Assembly (NCBI GenBank): GCA_017353815.1
Contig: JAFMSB010000023.1
Span: 1 to 11,698 of the forward strand
DNA from: Methylocapsa sp.
Lineage (GTDB): Bacteria; Pseudomonadota; Alphaproteobacteria; Rhizobiales; Beijerinckiaceae
DNA length: 11,698 nucleotides
Reading direction: 5' to 3'
In this document: one piece after another, positions 5,809-11,698 of the stretch
How positions within the stretch are numbered: the stretch's first letter is position 1
How the letters are laid out: the number at the start of each line of letters is the position of its first letter
Program-made: the position numbers and the translations under genes
The notes under the pieces: model-generated
Told to the model about the DNA's origin: nothing
The model's input: only the letters and a program-made list of their open reading frames with translations
The model's database searches: none

Positions 5809-6231
5809 ATGGCTCTTTACGAGCATATTTATTTGGCGCGCCAGGACATCTCCGCCCAGCAGGCGGACTCGCTGGCGGCGCAGTTCAAAGGCGTGATCGA
5901 ATCGCTCGGCGGAAAGGTCGAAAAGACCGAATATTGGGGCGTGCGCTCCCTCGCCTACCGCATCAAGAAGAACCGCAAGGCCCATTTCACGCTGCTCAAT
6001 ATTGACTCGCCGCCCGCAGCGGTCACGGAAATGGAGCGGCAAATGGGAATCAATGAGGATATCATCCGGTTCCTGACGGTCCGGGTCGAAGCATTGGAAC
6101 AAGGCCCCTCCGCCATGATGCGCAAGCGCGAGGACGATGAGCGCAGCCGCAGCGCGCGGGCCGAGCGCGCCGAGAGAGGCGCGAGGCGCCGGGATGAAGC
6201 CCCGGAAACTGAGGAGGCGAATTTAGGATGA
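5809..6231 (+). CDS. rpsF: 30S ribosomal protein S6
   Basis: Ribosomal protein S6 of the small-subunit platform, which pairs with S18 and contacts 16S rRNA. The 140-residue product shows the family start [15 protein letters not shown], the central [22 protein letters not shown] (about residues 43-64, the bS6 signature region with a conserved LAY-I-K) and a ferredoxin-like second half ending near [10 protein letters not shown] charged Arg/Glu-rich tail of about 30 residues follows, usual in alphaproteobacteria. The ATG at 5809 follows AAAGGAAAGG; a longer in-frame start at 5698 would add unrelated leader sequence. Its TGA overlaps the rpsR ATG as ATGA, indicating translational coupling of the two partners. 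First gene of rpsF-rpsR-DUF2232-rplI. Confidence 0.97.
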   Translation: MALYEHIYLARQDISAQQADSLAAQFKGVIESLGGKVEKTEYWGVRSLAYRIKKNRKAHFTLLNIDSPPAAVTEMERQMGINEDIIRFLTVRVEALEQGPSAMMRKREDDERSRSARAERAERGARRRDEAPETEEANLG

Positions 6232-6473
6232 CCGCAGCTCCCGCAGCCCCCCGCAGACCTTTCTTCCGCAGGCGCAAGACCTGTCCCTTTTCGGGCCCCA
6301 ATGCGCCGAAAATCGACTACAAGGACATAAGGCTTCTGTCGCGCTATATCTCGGAACGCGGCAAGATCGTTCCGTCGCGTATTACGGCGGCTTCGGCCAG
6401 GAAACAGCGCGAGCTCGCCCGCGCGATCAAACGCGCGCGGTTCCTGGGGCTTTTGCCTTATGTGATCCGCTGA
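6228..6473 (+). CDS. rpsR: 30S ribosomal protein S18
   Basis: Ribosomal protein S18, which binds S6 on the 30S platform. The 81-residue product shows [14 protein letters not shown] (residues 9-22), then [19 protein letters not shown] and the basic signature [23 protein letters not shown], ending LGLLPYVIR, all diagnostic of bS18. It begins within the rpsF stop (ATGA), with GAGGAGG in the end of rpsF as its ribosome site. A GC palindrome CGGGCGCCCG (6477-6486) follows the stop and may fold into a short processing or attenuation hairpin before the next gene. Length and signatures are normal. Confidence 0.97.
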   Translation: MTAAPAAPRRPFFRRRKTCPFSGPNAPKIDYKDIRLLSRYISERGKIVPSRITAASARKQRELARAIKRARFLGLLPYVIR

Positions 6474-6628
6474 ACGCGGGCGCCCGTAATGTTTGGCGTT
6501 AAAATATTTCCAGCGGCATGGATTTATTTTATGGAATGAGCGCTGCAAAGAAAAACGGGCGGACTGCGCGCGCCCTCCGCGCGGCCCCGCCGGAGAATGG
6601 CCCGCCGCCTTTCGTGCGGGAGAAGGTC

Positions 6629-7717
6629 ATGAAATTCTACAATGTCACAAGGCTGAGACGTCTCCTCAAATTTGCGCCGACTGCGGGAATCGGGATCGGG
6701 GCCGGCGCCGCGGCGGCGATTTTGTTTGCGCTTGCGGGCCGCGGCACGCCGTTTGCGGCGGTGCTCGCCAATCTATCGCCGCTTCCAATCATGATCGCGA
6801 TGCTTGGCTTTGGTCTCGCCGCAAGCGCTGCTGCGGTCGTTTCGGCGGCGCTGACAATTGGCGTGTTGTTTTATGCGCAACAGAAATACGGCAATCTCGA
6901 CGCCGCTGCCTTTGCGGGCCTGACCTTCTCCTTTTTTATCGGGCTGCCCGCCTTATGGCTCAGCCTGCTTTCGATATTGAGCCGCGCGAAAGGAAGCGAG
7001 AAATGGGTGGTGACGACGAAGGTCGGCAGCTTTTTCACGCGCGAGTATTGCCCCCTCGAGCGCGTGATTTCATATGGAACATCGATCTCGGCCACCATCG
7101 GGGTCGCGATCGCGGTTTCGACCGGCATGCTTTATGGCGGATTTGAGCACGCCATCGACAAGCTGTCTGGCGAGCTTGTTCCATTTCTTGAGCCCATGCT
7201 TGGCCGCGTAAAGCTCCCCGCGGGTATCGATGTGCCTTATCTGGCAAGGACCCTTGTTCTGGCCGCAGCTCCAGCAGCGGCGGCCGGAAGCCTTATGATG
7301 ATGATGCTTAACCTTTGGTTTGCGGGGCGGGTCGTGAAATTATCAGGGCAGCTGCCCCGGCCCTGGCCGGATGTCGCCAACGAACTCCGGCTGCCGCTCA
7401 ATTATCTCCTGGTTTTTGGTGTTGCGGCCATAGCCGGTCCCCTTGTCGGCGGCATTGCCGGCCTCATCGTTATAATCATTGCGGCAACGGTAGGCACCGC
7501 TTTGGCGTTCGTCGGGCTTGCGGCCGCGCATTCCTTGTCCCGCGGATTGAGCTTCCGCTTGCCGCTTCTTGTCTTGCTTTATCTTCTCCTGATTATCACC
7601 TGGCCGGTTTCTGTCCTCGCCTGCCTCTTGACCGGCGTTCTCGAAACGGCTTTCTCTTTCCGCGACCGCAAAGCCAGGACAGCTCCGGGCAAATTGCCGC
7701 CGCAGCGCAAGGATTGA
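6629..7717 (+). CDS. DUF2232 family multi-pass membrane protein
   Basis: An integral membrane protein of the DUF2232 (YybS-like) type, which in alphaproteobacteria sits between rpsR and rplI. Its function is not established. From the ATG at 6629 the product is 362 residues. About eight or nine hydrophobic segments are visible, roughly at residues 18-37, 48-68, 68-84, 95-117, 150-170, 207-230, 257-275, 276-300 and 311-335. A basic N-terminus ([14 protein letters not shown]) and basic tail suggest cytoplasmic ends. I chose 6629 because GGAG and AAGG lie just upstream and homologues start near the first membrane helix; in-frame ATGs at 6518 and 6536 lack a Shine-Dalgarno and would add a charged Pro-rich leader. 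The stop is two bases before rplI, so the two are coupled. Membership rests on gene order and hydrophobic pattern. Confidence 0.85.
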   Translation: MKFYNVTRLRRLLKFAPTAGIGIGAGAAAAILFALAGRGTPFAAVLANLSPLPIMIAMLGFGLAASAAAVVSAALTIGVLFYAQQKYGNLDAAAFAGLTFSFFIGLPALWLSLLSILSRAKGSEKWVVTTKVGSFFTREYCPLERVISYGTSISATIGVAIAVSTGMLYGGFEHAIDKLSGELVPFLEPMLGRVKLPAGIDVPYLARTLVLAAAPAAAAGSLMMMMLNLWFAGRVVKLSGQLPRPWPDVANELRLPLNYLLVFGVAAIAGPLVGGIAGLIVIIIAATVGTALAFVGLAAAHSLSRGLSFRLPLLVLLYLLLIITWPVSVLACLLTGVLETAFSFRDRKARTAPGKLPPQRKD

Positions 7718-7719
7718 TT

Positions 7720-8292
7720 ATGGAAGTCATTTTGCTCGAACGCATGGCCAAGCTCGGCCAGATGGGTGAGATCGTCCGCGTCAAGGACGGCTACGCCCGC
7801 AATTACCTGCTGCCCGGGCGCAAGGCATTGCGCGCAACTGAGGCCAATAAATCCCGTTTTGAGACCATCCGCGCCCAGCTCGAAGCCCGCAATCTGGAGA
7901 CGATGAAGGAGGCCGCTGCCATCGCCGAAAAGCTCAACGGCCAAAGCTTCATTATCCTGCGGCAGGCGGGCGAGGCTGGGCATCTCTACGGCTCGGTCTC
8001 CCCGCGCGATATCGCCGCCGCGGTGACGGATGGCGGCTGCAGCATTGGCCGCGATCAGGTGGTTTTGAAAGCGCCGATCAAGGTGCTTGGCCTCCACGCC
8101 GTTCCCGTGCATCTGCACCCCGAAGTCGAAGTTTCGATCACAATTAATGTCGCGCGCTCGGCTGAGGAAGCGGAGCGCCAGGCGAAGGGAGAGGCCATTG
8201 CGGGCCCCTCGGAAGCAACGCTTCAGGATCTCGGCCTCGATGAGGTGGGCGCCGCCCTGGTCGAGGGCGGCGGCACACTCGGCGAGCATTAG
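7720..8292 (+). CDS. rplI: 50S ribosomal protein L9
   Basis: Ribosomal protein L9, an elongated protein at the base of the L1 stalk that helps maintain reading frame. The 190-residue product opens with [19 protein letters not shown] and carries the bL9 signature [20 protein letters not shown] (about residues 13-32), a long connecting helix (about 40-75) and the C-terminal domain with [11 protein letters not shown] and [14 protein letters not shown]. An acidic tail of about 40 residues makes it longer than the 149-residue E. coli protein, common in alphaproteobacteria. AAGGA lies upstream, and the start is two bases after the DUF2232 stop. dnaB, often next in related genomes, does not follow: an unrelated convergent gene does. 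Confidence 0.97.
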   Translation: MEVILLERMAKLGQMGEIVRVKDGYARNYLLPGRKALRATEANKSRFETIRAQLEARNLETMKEAAAIAEKLNGQSFIILRQAGEAGHLYGSVSPRDIAAAVTDGGCSIGRDQVVLKAPIKVLGLHAVPVHLHPEVEVSITINVARSAEEAERQAKGEAIAGPSEATLQDLGLDEVGAALVEGGGTLGEH

Positions 8293-8295
8293 CTC

Positions 8296-8384
8296 CCGCC
8301 GCTGCGCTTATGCGCAGGACGGCCGGAGGCGGCGTAATTCCTCTCTTGCCAAAGTGCGCTGCCGCGGGCGCCCGGCCGGCGCCT
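8296..8384. terminator. Hairpins between the convergent rplI and the membrane-protein gene
   Basis: CTGCGC-TTAT-GCGCAG (8302-8317), nested inside CCGCC/GGCGG (8296-8300 and 8328-8332), follows rplI. GGCGCC repeats near 8368-8383, followed by TTTA, could serve as a second hairpin. T-tracts are poor, so termination activity on either strand is uncertain. Confidence 0.35.
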
Positions 8385-8987
8385 TTACTCCATCGCAAGC
8401 TGCTTGTTATCGAAGGCTTGTCCAAGCGTCTTAACGAGCGCCGTCTTTACATTGTATCCCTTATCGGTGACTTTTACGGTGTAACACCAGGTTGCCCGTC
8501 CGTTTTCGCTTTCTTGGTCTTTCAGCCGGTTGAATGTCTTCTTGTCCTCAAGGATATCGATCAAGCCGTTAGCCTTGAGCCGCTGGTCCGTCTCAATGTC
8601 GATCTGGACCCTATCGACCGGCTTGCTATATGCGCACAGGCCCTTTTGATGTTGCAAGGCATCGACATACATGAGCCGGTCGAAGTCTTCGGACGAGAGC
8701 TTTTTTACGGTGGCATGGACATCCGCCACCTTGGCGGGATCGGCGACATCTTCGGTTTGAAGCTGCAGAGCAATGCTGTTCATGTCGAAATTGATTGTGG
8801 CGCCCATTATCTCGAGCTGGCTCACGTGAGTCTGCGAGAGCAACGCCCCAAAGACATCGTTCAGCTGGCGGAAATGGAGGCAAAAGATCACGAGCGCCGC
8901 CGTGCCCGCCGACACCCACAAAAGACTGAGCGTCAGCCCCTTCAGAAAATCGAACAGTTTCTTCGTATAATTGAGAGCAGCAAACAT
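8385..8987 (-). CDS. Unrecognised protein with one N-terminal membrane helix, 200 aa
   Basis: I do not recognise this family. The 200-residue product has a basic N-terminus (MFAALNYTKKLFDFLKG), one membrane helix at about residues 18-37 (LTLSLLWVSAGTAALVIFCL) and a soluble remainder of about 160 residues. The C-terminal part, with VKKLSSEDFDRLM (94-106), a stretch predicted as alternating helices, and WCYTVKVTDKGYNVKTALV near 168-185, loosely recalls a winged-helix arrangement; that is inference only. The ATG at 8987 is set by AGGAGG eight bases upstream, although the frame is open to 9386. It is convergent with rplI and divergent from lolA, and occupies the position next to lolA where ftsK is common in Rhizobiales. 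It is probably anchored in the inner membrane. Confidence 0.8.
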   Translation of the reverse strand: MFAALNYTKKLFDFLKGLTLSLLWVSAGTAALVIFCLHFRQLNDVFGALLSQTHVSQLEIMGATINFDMNSIALQLQTEDVADPAKVADVHATVKKLSSEDFDRLMYVDALQHQKGLCAYSKPVDRVQIDIETDQRLKANGLIDILEDKKTFNRLKDQESENGRATWCYTVKVTDKGYNVKTALVKTLGQAFDNKQLAME

Positions 8988-9261
8988 GGGCTCCTCCTGT
9001 GGCAATTGGGCGGCAATTACGCGCATTAACCGTCCGTGACTGTGATTGGGCGCACGCAATTTAAGCGCGGGCCACGCCGCAAGGATTCGCCCCCAAGCAA
9101 TACGGGCCCGCGGCAGGCACAAGGTGATTCGGGCGGCCTTGAGCCTCAGAGCCCATGTGAGGTAAGGGTTTCGCTCCAACTCGCTCCTGGCCAAGGCGCT
9201 TGCGCATATGCAGCCTTTGCTGGGGCTCGTCATTGCGGCGGTGAAGGAAGGCAATGAACAA

Positions 9262-9966
9262 ATGGCGGTCTTTATAAAGCTGAGGCCACTTTCGGCAGCC
9301 CTTTTGCTTGTATCCTTACAAGCGGGCGCAGTGCTCGCCGGGCCGGTAGTAGTAAGCCAAAAGGCGGCGGCAACGCCGCAAAGCAAGACCGCCCCTCAGT
9401 CCCCAAAACCCTTTGTCCCCATGGATCCTCAAGTCGCGATCCAGAGGGCCAATGCCTATTTTAACGCCGCCACGAGCATGATCGGCGACTTTGTCCAAAT
9501 CAATCCTGATGGCACGCAATCGGCGGGCAAGCTCTATGTCAACCGGCCAGGCAAACTGCGGTTTGAATATGCGCCTCCCGCCACGCTGGAAGTTGTGGCC
9601 GACGGCCTTTCTGTTGCCGTGCATGACCGCAAGACCGCGACCAAGGATGTCTATTTTATCAGCCAGACACCGTTGAAATTTTTGCTCAAGGATCAGATCG
9701 ATCTTAACCGCGACGTTAAAGTCATCGAGGTCAAAAGCGAGCCCGATTCCGTTTCGATTCTCGTCGAGGACAAGGCAGCTTTTGGCGGAACCACGCAAAT
9801 CAGGCTGATTTTCGATCCTGCCACCTTTGCGCTCAAGCAATGGCAGGTAACTGATCCCCAGGGCTATGAGACCATGGTCTCGCTGTTTAATGTCGATCTT
9901 ACGAAAAAACCGGACCCGAGGCTGTTCCAGCTCACTCAAGAAAGAATTCCAAACACAAATAATTGA
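9262..9966 (+). CDS. lolA: Outer-membrane lipoprotein carrier protein, LolA family
   Basis: Periplasmic chaperone that takes lipoproteins from the LolCDE transporter and passes them to the outer membrane. The 234-residue product starts with a signal peptide ending near residue 26 (SLQAGAVLA|G), then a Pro/Gln/Lys-rich linker to about 55. The LolA beta-barrel domain follows: IQRANAYFNAATSMIGDFVQ (60-79), GKLYVNRPGKLRFEY (89-103, the family's R-PG--RFEY motif), VADGLSVAVHDR (112-123), PLKFLLKD, and QIRLIFDPATFALKQWQVTDPQG (179-201). The ATG at 9262 follows AAGGAAGG by 10 bases; earlier in-frame starts would precede the signal peptide. xthA lies downstream, the usual Rhizobiales order. The assignment to LolA rather than another COG2834 member rests on motifs plus this order. 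Confidence 0.9.
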   Translation: MAVFIKLRPLSAALLLVSLQAGAVLAGPVVVSQKAAATPQSKTAPQSPKPFVPMDPQVAIQRANAYFNAATSMIGDFVQINPDGTQSAGKLYVNRPGKLRFEYAPPATLEVVADGLSVAVHDRKTATKDVYFISQTPLKFLLKDQIDLNRDVKVIEVKSEPDSVSILVEDKAAFGGTTQIRLIFDPATFALKQWQVTDPQGYETMVSLFNVDLTKKPDPRLFQLTQERIPNTNN

Positions 9967-10015
9967 CAGCGGGCGCGAGCTGTCTACCGGCTCTTTGGGC
10001 CTCTCTAAAACAGAA

Positions 10016-10247
10016 TATATTTCAAAAGGATAGTCTAAGTCGCGGGGATTGCCGGTCGTCTGAAGACGCGCTCGTTGCGCCGGCTGCCGCTTGAAAGCGG
10101 GGACAGCAAGTTTATCTTAGGCGGTGTGAGCGATGCAACTGATCAGGCGTATCCCCCCGTTCCGCCTGAATCGTTCTTGCCGGACCCCTCCCGGTAAATG
10201 TCTCGCTCCCAGGGCGCCTGGCATCGACCGGGCGCCCTTTCTTTTTT
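10016..10247 (+). ncRNA. Candidate structured small RNA between lolA and xthA
   Basis: A TATATT at 10016-10021 could start an RNA near 10028 that ends at the terminator at 10211-10247. The interval folds well by eye. GCCGG/CCGGC (10051-10055, 10080-10084) encloses CGTC-TGAA-GACG (10057-10068). Next is CCGCT-TGAA-AGCGG (10087-10100), with the same TGAA loop. Then comes a long arm: GAGCGAT/ATCGTTC (10128-10134, 10170-10176) and TCAGGCG/CGCCTGA (10143-10149, 10163-10169), topped by a C-rich loop with six Cs. AGGCGG at 10119-10124 offers an alternative pairing with CCGCCT at 10162-10167. I recognise no Rfam family. The -35 region is weak, so this may instead be the lolA 3' end or an xthA leader. 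Confidence 0.4.
10211..10247 (+). terminator. Strong intrinsic terminator
   Basis: AGGGCGCC (10211-10218) pairs perfectly with GGCGCCCT (10231-10238) around a 12-base loop and runs straight into TTCTTTTTT. This is the clearest rho-independent terminator in the window. It ends either lolA transcription, about 245 bases after the stop, or a separate small RNA. Confidence 0.85.
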
Positions 10248-10282
10248 GCGTGCGAAAATTCGTTTGCCGCAAAATTCGCTTC

Positions 10283-10314
10283 TGCCGCGCTGGCCTATTG
10301 CCGCGCTGGCCTAT
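10283..10314 (+). repeat. Perfect 16-base tandem duplication
   Basis: TGCCGCGCTGGCCTAT occurs twice with no spacer. Just upstream AAAATTCG also occurs twice (about 10255-10262 and 10271-10278), each followed shortly by TGCCGC. It lies in the xthA upstream region and is probably a slippage product; an effect on xthA expression is possible. Confidence 0.8.
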
Positions 10315-10368
10315 CCTGCAAGGCTTGCGGCGGGCTCCGCCCTCTAATAGACTTTGGGCGGATATCGC

Positions 10369-11184
10369 ATGCGCCTCACCCTAGCCACCTGGAACATCAA
10401 TTCGGTCCGGCTGCGAATCGGCCTCGTTGCCCGTTTCCTCAAAAACGAAGCGCCGGACGTTCTTTGTCTGCAAGAGACGAAATGCCGCGACAACGAATTT
10501 CCGCTAAGCGTGTTTCACAAGCTCGGCTATGGCTACGTCGCGCTCAATGGTCAAAAGGGTTATCATGGAGTGGCGGTCGCTTCGAAAATTCCGCTGGAAG
10601 CGATTTCGCGGCGCTCGTTTTGCGGCAATGGCGACGCCCGCCATATTTGCGTGACGCTCGCACCTGCCAGCGATGCGGGGCGCGGGATCGCCTTGCACAA
10701 TTTTTATGTGCCCGCTGGCGGCGACGAGCCCGATCCGGCCTCGAATCCAAAATTTGCGCATAAGCTAGCGTTTTTGGACGAGATGGCGGCCTGGATGGCC
10801 TCCGATGGACTCGCTGCTTTTCCCGCGATCTTAACGGGCGATCTCAACATCGCGCCTTTCGAGACCGATGTCTGGAATCACAAGGCGCTGCTGACCGTTG
10901 TCAGCCACACGCCGGTTGAAGTCGAAAAGCTTGGGGGCGTTCGCGCGGCGGGCCCGTGGGTCGATGCGTTGCGCCATTTCGTCCCCATTGAAGAGCGACT
11001 CTACACATGGTGGAGTTATCGCGCCCAAGACTGGCGGCGGTCGGATAGAGGGCGCCGGCTTGACCACATTTGGGTCAGCGAATGCCTTAAACCCCATCTC
11101 AGAGCCGCGCGCGTCTTGCGCGAGAGCCGCGGCTGGAACCAGCCCTCAGATCATGTGCCGGTCATCGCGGAACTGGAGGTTTAA
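10369..11184 (+). CDS. xthA: Exodeoxyribonuclease III (AP endonuclease)
   Basis: Base-excision-repair enzyme of the exonuclease III/AP endonuclease family: cleaves DNA 5' to abasic sites, removes 3' blocking groups and degrades duplex DNA 3'-5'. The 271-residue product has all active-site elements of the Mg-dependent fold: Asn9 and Asn11 in TWNINSVR, Glu36 in CLQETK, GYHGVAV (64-70), Tyr113 in NFYVPAGG, Asp158 and Asn160 in GDLNIAP, WWSYR (214-218), Asp232 in RRLDHIW, and the Asp261-His262 pair in SDHVPV. The start ATG at 10369 gives MRLTLATWNINSVR, the normal N-terminus; an in-frame TTG at 10354 adds five residues without benefit. No strong Shine-Dalgarno is visible. It follows lolA but is separated from it by a strong terminator, so it probably has its own promoter near the 16-base repeat. 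Confidence 0.96.
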   Translation: MRLTLATWNINSVRLRIGLVARFLKNEAPDVLCLQETKCRDNEFPLSVFHKLGYGYVALNGQKGYHGVAVASKIPLEAISRRSFCGNGDARHICVTLAPASDAGRGIALHNFYVPAGGDEPDPASNPKFAHKLAFLDEMAAWMASDGLAAFPAILTGDLNIAPFETDVWNHKALLTVVSHTPVEVEKLGGVRAAGPWVDALRHFVPIEERLYTWWSYRAQDWRRSDRGRRLDHIWVSECLKPHLRAARVLRESRGWNQPSDHVPVIAELEV

Positions 11185-11601
11185 TAAGAGGCGCACGGCA
11201 GCAGGTTTGAGGCTTCCCCCGATGGTCAATCGGCCTTGTCCGGCACAACAGCTTCCCGTCGTGGCTGGACGCAGAGAATGCCTTTAATCCTAGGCAGTAG
11301 AGATATTGCGGACCCAACTGGTTGTCAGCTTCTTGGCCCATCCTCGCTTCGCGTTGTAATGCTCTTTGCCGTGTCATCGATCATGGTGCGCTGGCGGGAA
11401 GCGCGCGGCAGGGCTGCAAGATTTGGCAAAGGCCGCGTAGTATAACGGCCTTGCCTTCGTAACGAGATTTTTCGCCCACGGTTTGGGTGGCGCAAGCCCT
11501 GTGCCCGTCAGCTCGAACACGAGACCGCATCTTTTTTATAGAGTGTGCGCCTTTGGCGCGCTTCAGTTGGTCCGGGCTTTATCTTGCGACAAACATAAAG
11601 A
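11185..11601. other. Stretch without a recognisable gene
   Basis: I see no convincing gene on either strand. Reading frames here are short, lack Shine-Dalgarno sequences and resemble nothing I know. A small hairpin GCGCC-TTT-GGCGC lies near 11548-11560 without a T-tract. The segment around 11432-11475 has slight tRNA-like wording but does not fold as one. Confidence 0.4.
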
Positions 11602-11698
11602 AGGAGGTATCGACAGGCTTGGAATTACCCATGCTGCCCGGCCCGCCGGTCGTTTGGCAGTTCACCCAGACTGCATTGGTATCACCAGCCCGATCAGC
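11602..11698 (+). CDS. Possible start of a gene cut by the right edge
   Basis: A consensus AGGAGG at 11602-11607 is followed 11 bases later by TTG (11619), opening an uninterrupted frame to the edge that reads ELPMLPGPPVVWQFTQTA after the initiator. An in-frame ATG lies at 11631 but is far from the Shine-Dalgarno. Too short to identify; other frames are also open here. The strong ribosome site is the main evidence. Confidence 0.35.

Noticed and set aside
7579..8289. Minus-strand frame of 236 codons
   Set aside because: Antisense to rplI and the end of the DUF2232 gene.
10898..11287. Plus-strand frame of 129 codons overlapping the xthA 3' half
   Set aside because: Out-of-frame shadow of xthA; no ribosome site.
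11432..11510. tRNA-like wording (GTAGTATAACGG..., CTTCGTAA...)
   Set aside because: No seven-pair acceptor stem, the anticodon stem does not pair and no proper T-arm is present.

Overview
The window looks like a chromosomal segment of a GC-rich alphaproteobacterium, most likely Rhizobiales (Hyphomicrobiales). I infer a relative of the Beijerinckiaceae/Methylocystaceae from general resemblance only. The order-level evidence is a circularly permuted two-piece tmRNA gene, an SspB-alpha type ClpXP adaptor, a perfect Irr-type iron-control palindrome, promoter motifs of the EcfG general-stress type, and the rpsF-rpsR-DUF2232-rplI and lolA-xthA gene orders.

Layout. Bases 1-997, minus strand: the first 153 codons of thymidylate synthase (thyA, cut by the window edge) behind a conserved hypothetical gene. 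Bases 1152-2134, plus strand: promoter, permuted ssrA, terminator and sspB. The tmRNA tags proteins from stalled ribosomes and SspB delivers tagged proteins to ClpXP, so two partners of one quality-control pathway sit side by side. Bases 2135-2320: a short gap with two adjacent palindromes, an Irr-box-like one and a parS-like one. Bases 2321-3498, minus strand: a stress cluster with a PA2169/DUF2383 four-helix-bundle gene, a decayed Cys-rich four-helix-bundle copper-binding gene, and a small basic DUF6496 gene. Both intact genes have an EcfG-like promoter. Bases 3499-3965: no convincing gene, but possible remnants.

Bases 3966-5531, plus strand: an exported S10 serine carboxypeptidase with a complete catalytic triad. 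Bases 5611-8292: the ribosomal operon rpsF-rpsR-(DUF2232 membrane protein)-rplI with a good sigma70-type promoter and a long structured leader. Bases 8385-8987, minus strand: an unrecognised single-pass membrane protein, convergent with rplI and divergent from lolA. Bases 9262-11184: lolA (periplasmic lipoprotein carrier) and xthA (exonuclease III), separated by about 400 bases that can fold into nested hairpins ending in a strong intrinsic terminator, a candidate small RNA. Bases 11185-11698: mostly empty, with a strong Shine-Dalgarno sequence and the possible start of another gene at the right edge.

Most of the window is core chromosome. The points worth a second look are the ssrA-sspB pairing, the twin palindromes at 2158-2191, the decayed copper-binding gene at 2947-3177, and the structured RNA candidate at about 10028-10247. 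I saw no CRISPR array, insertion sequence, prophage gene or complete tRNA/rRNA.
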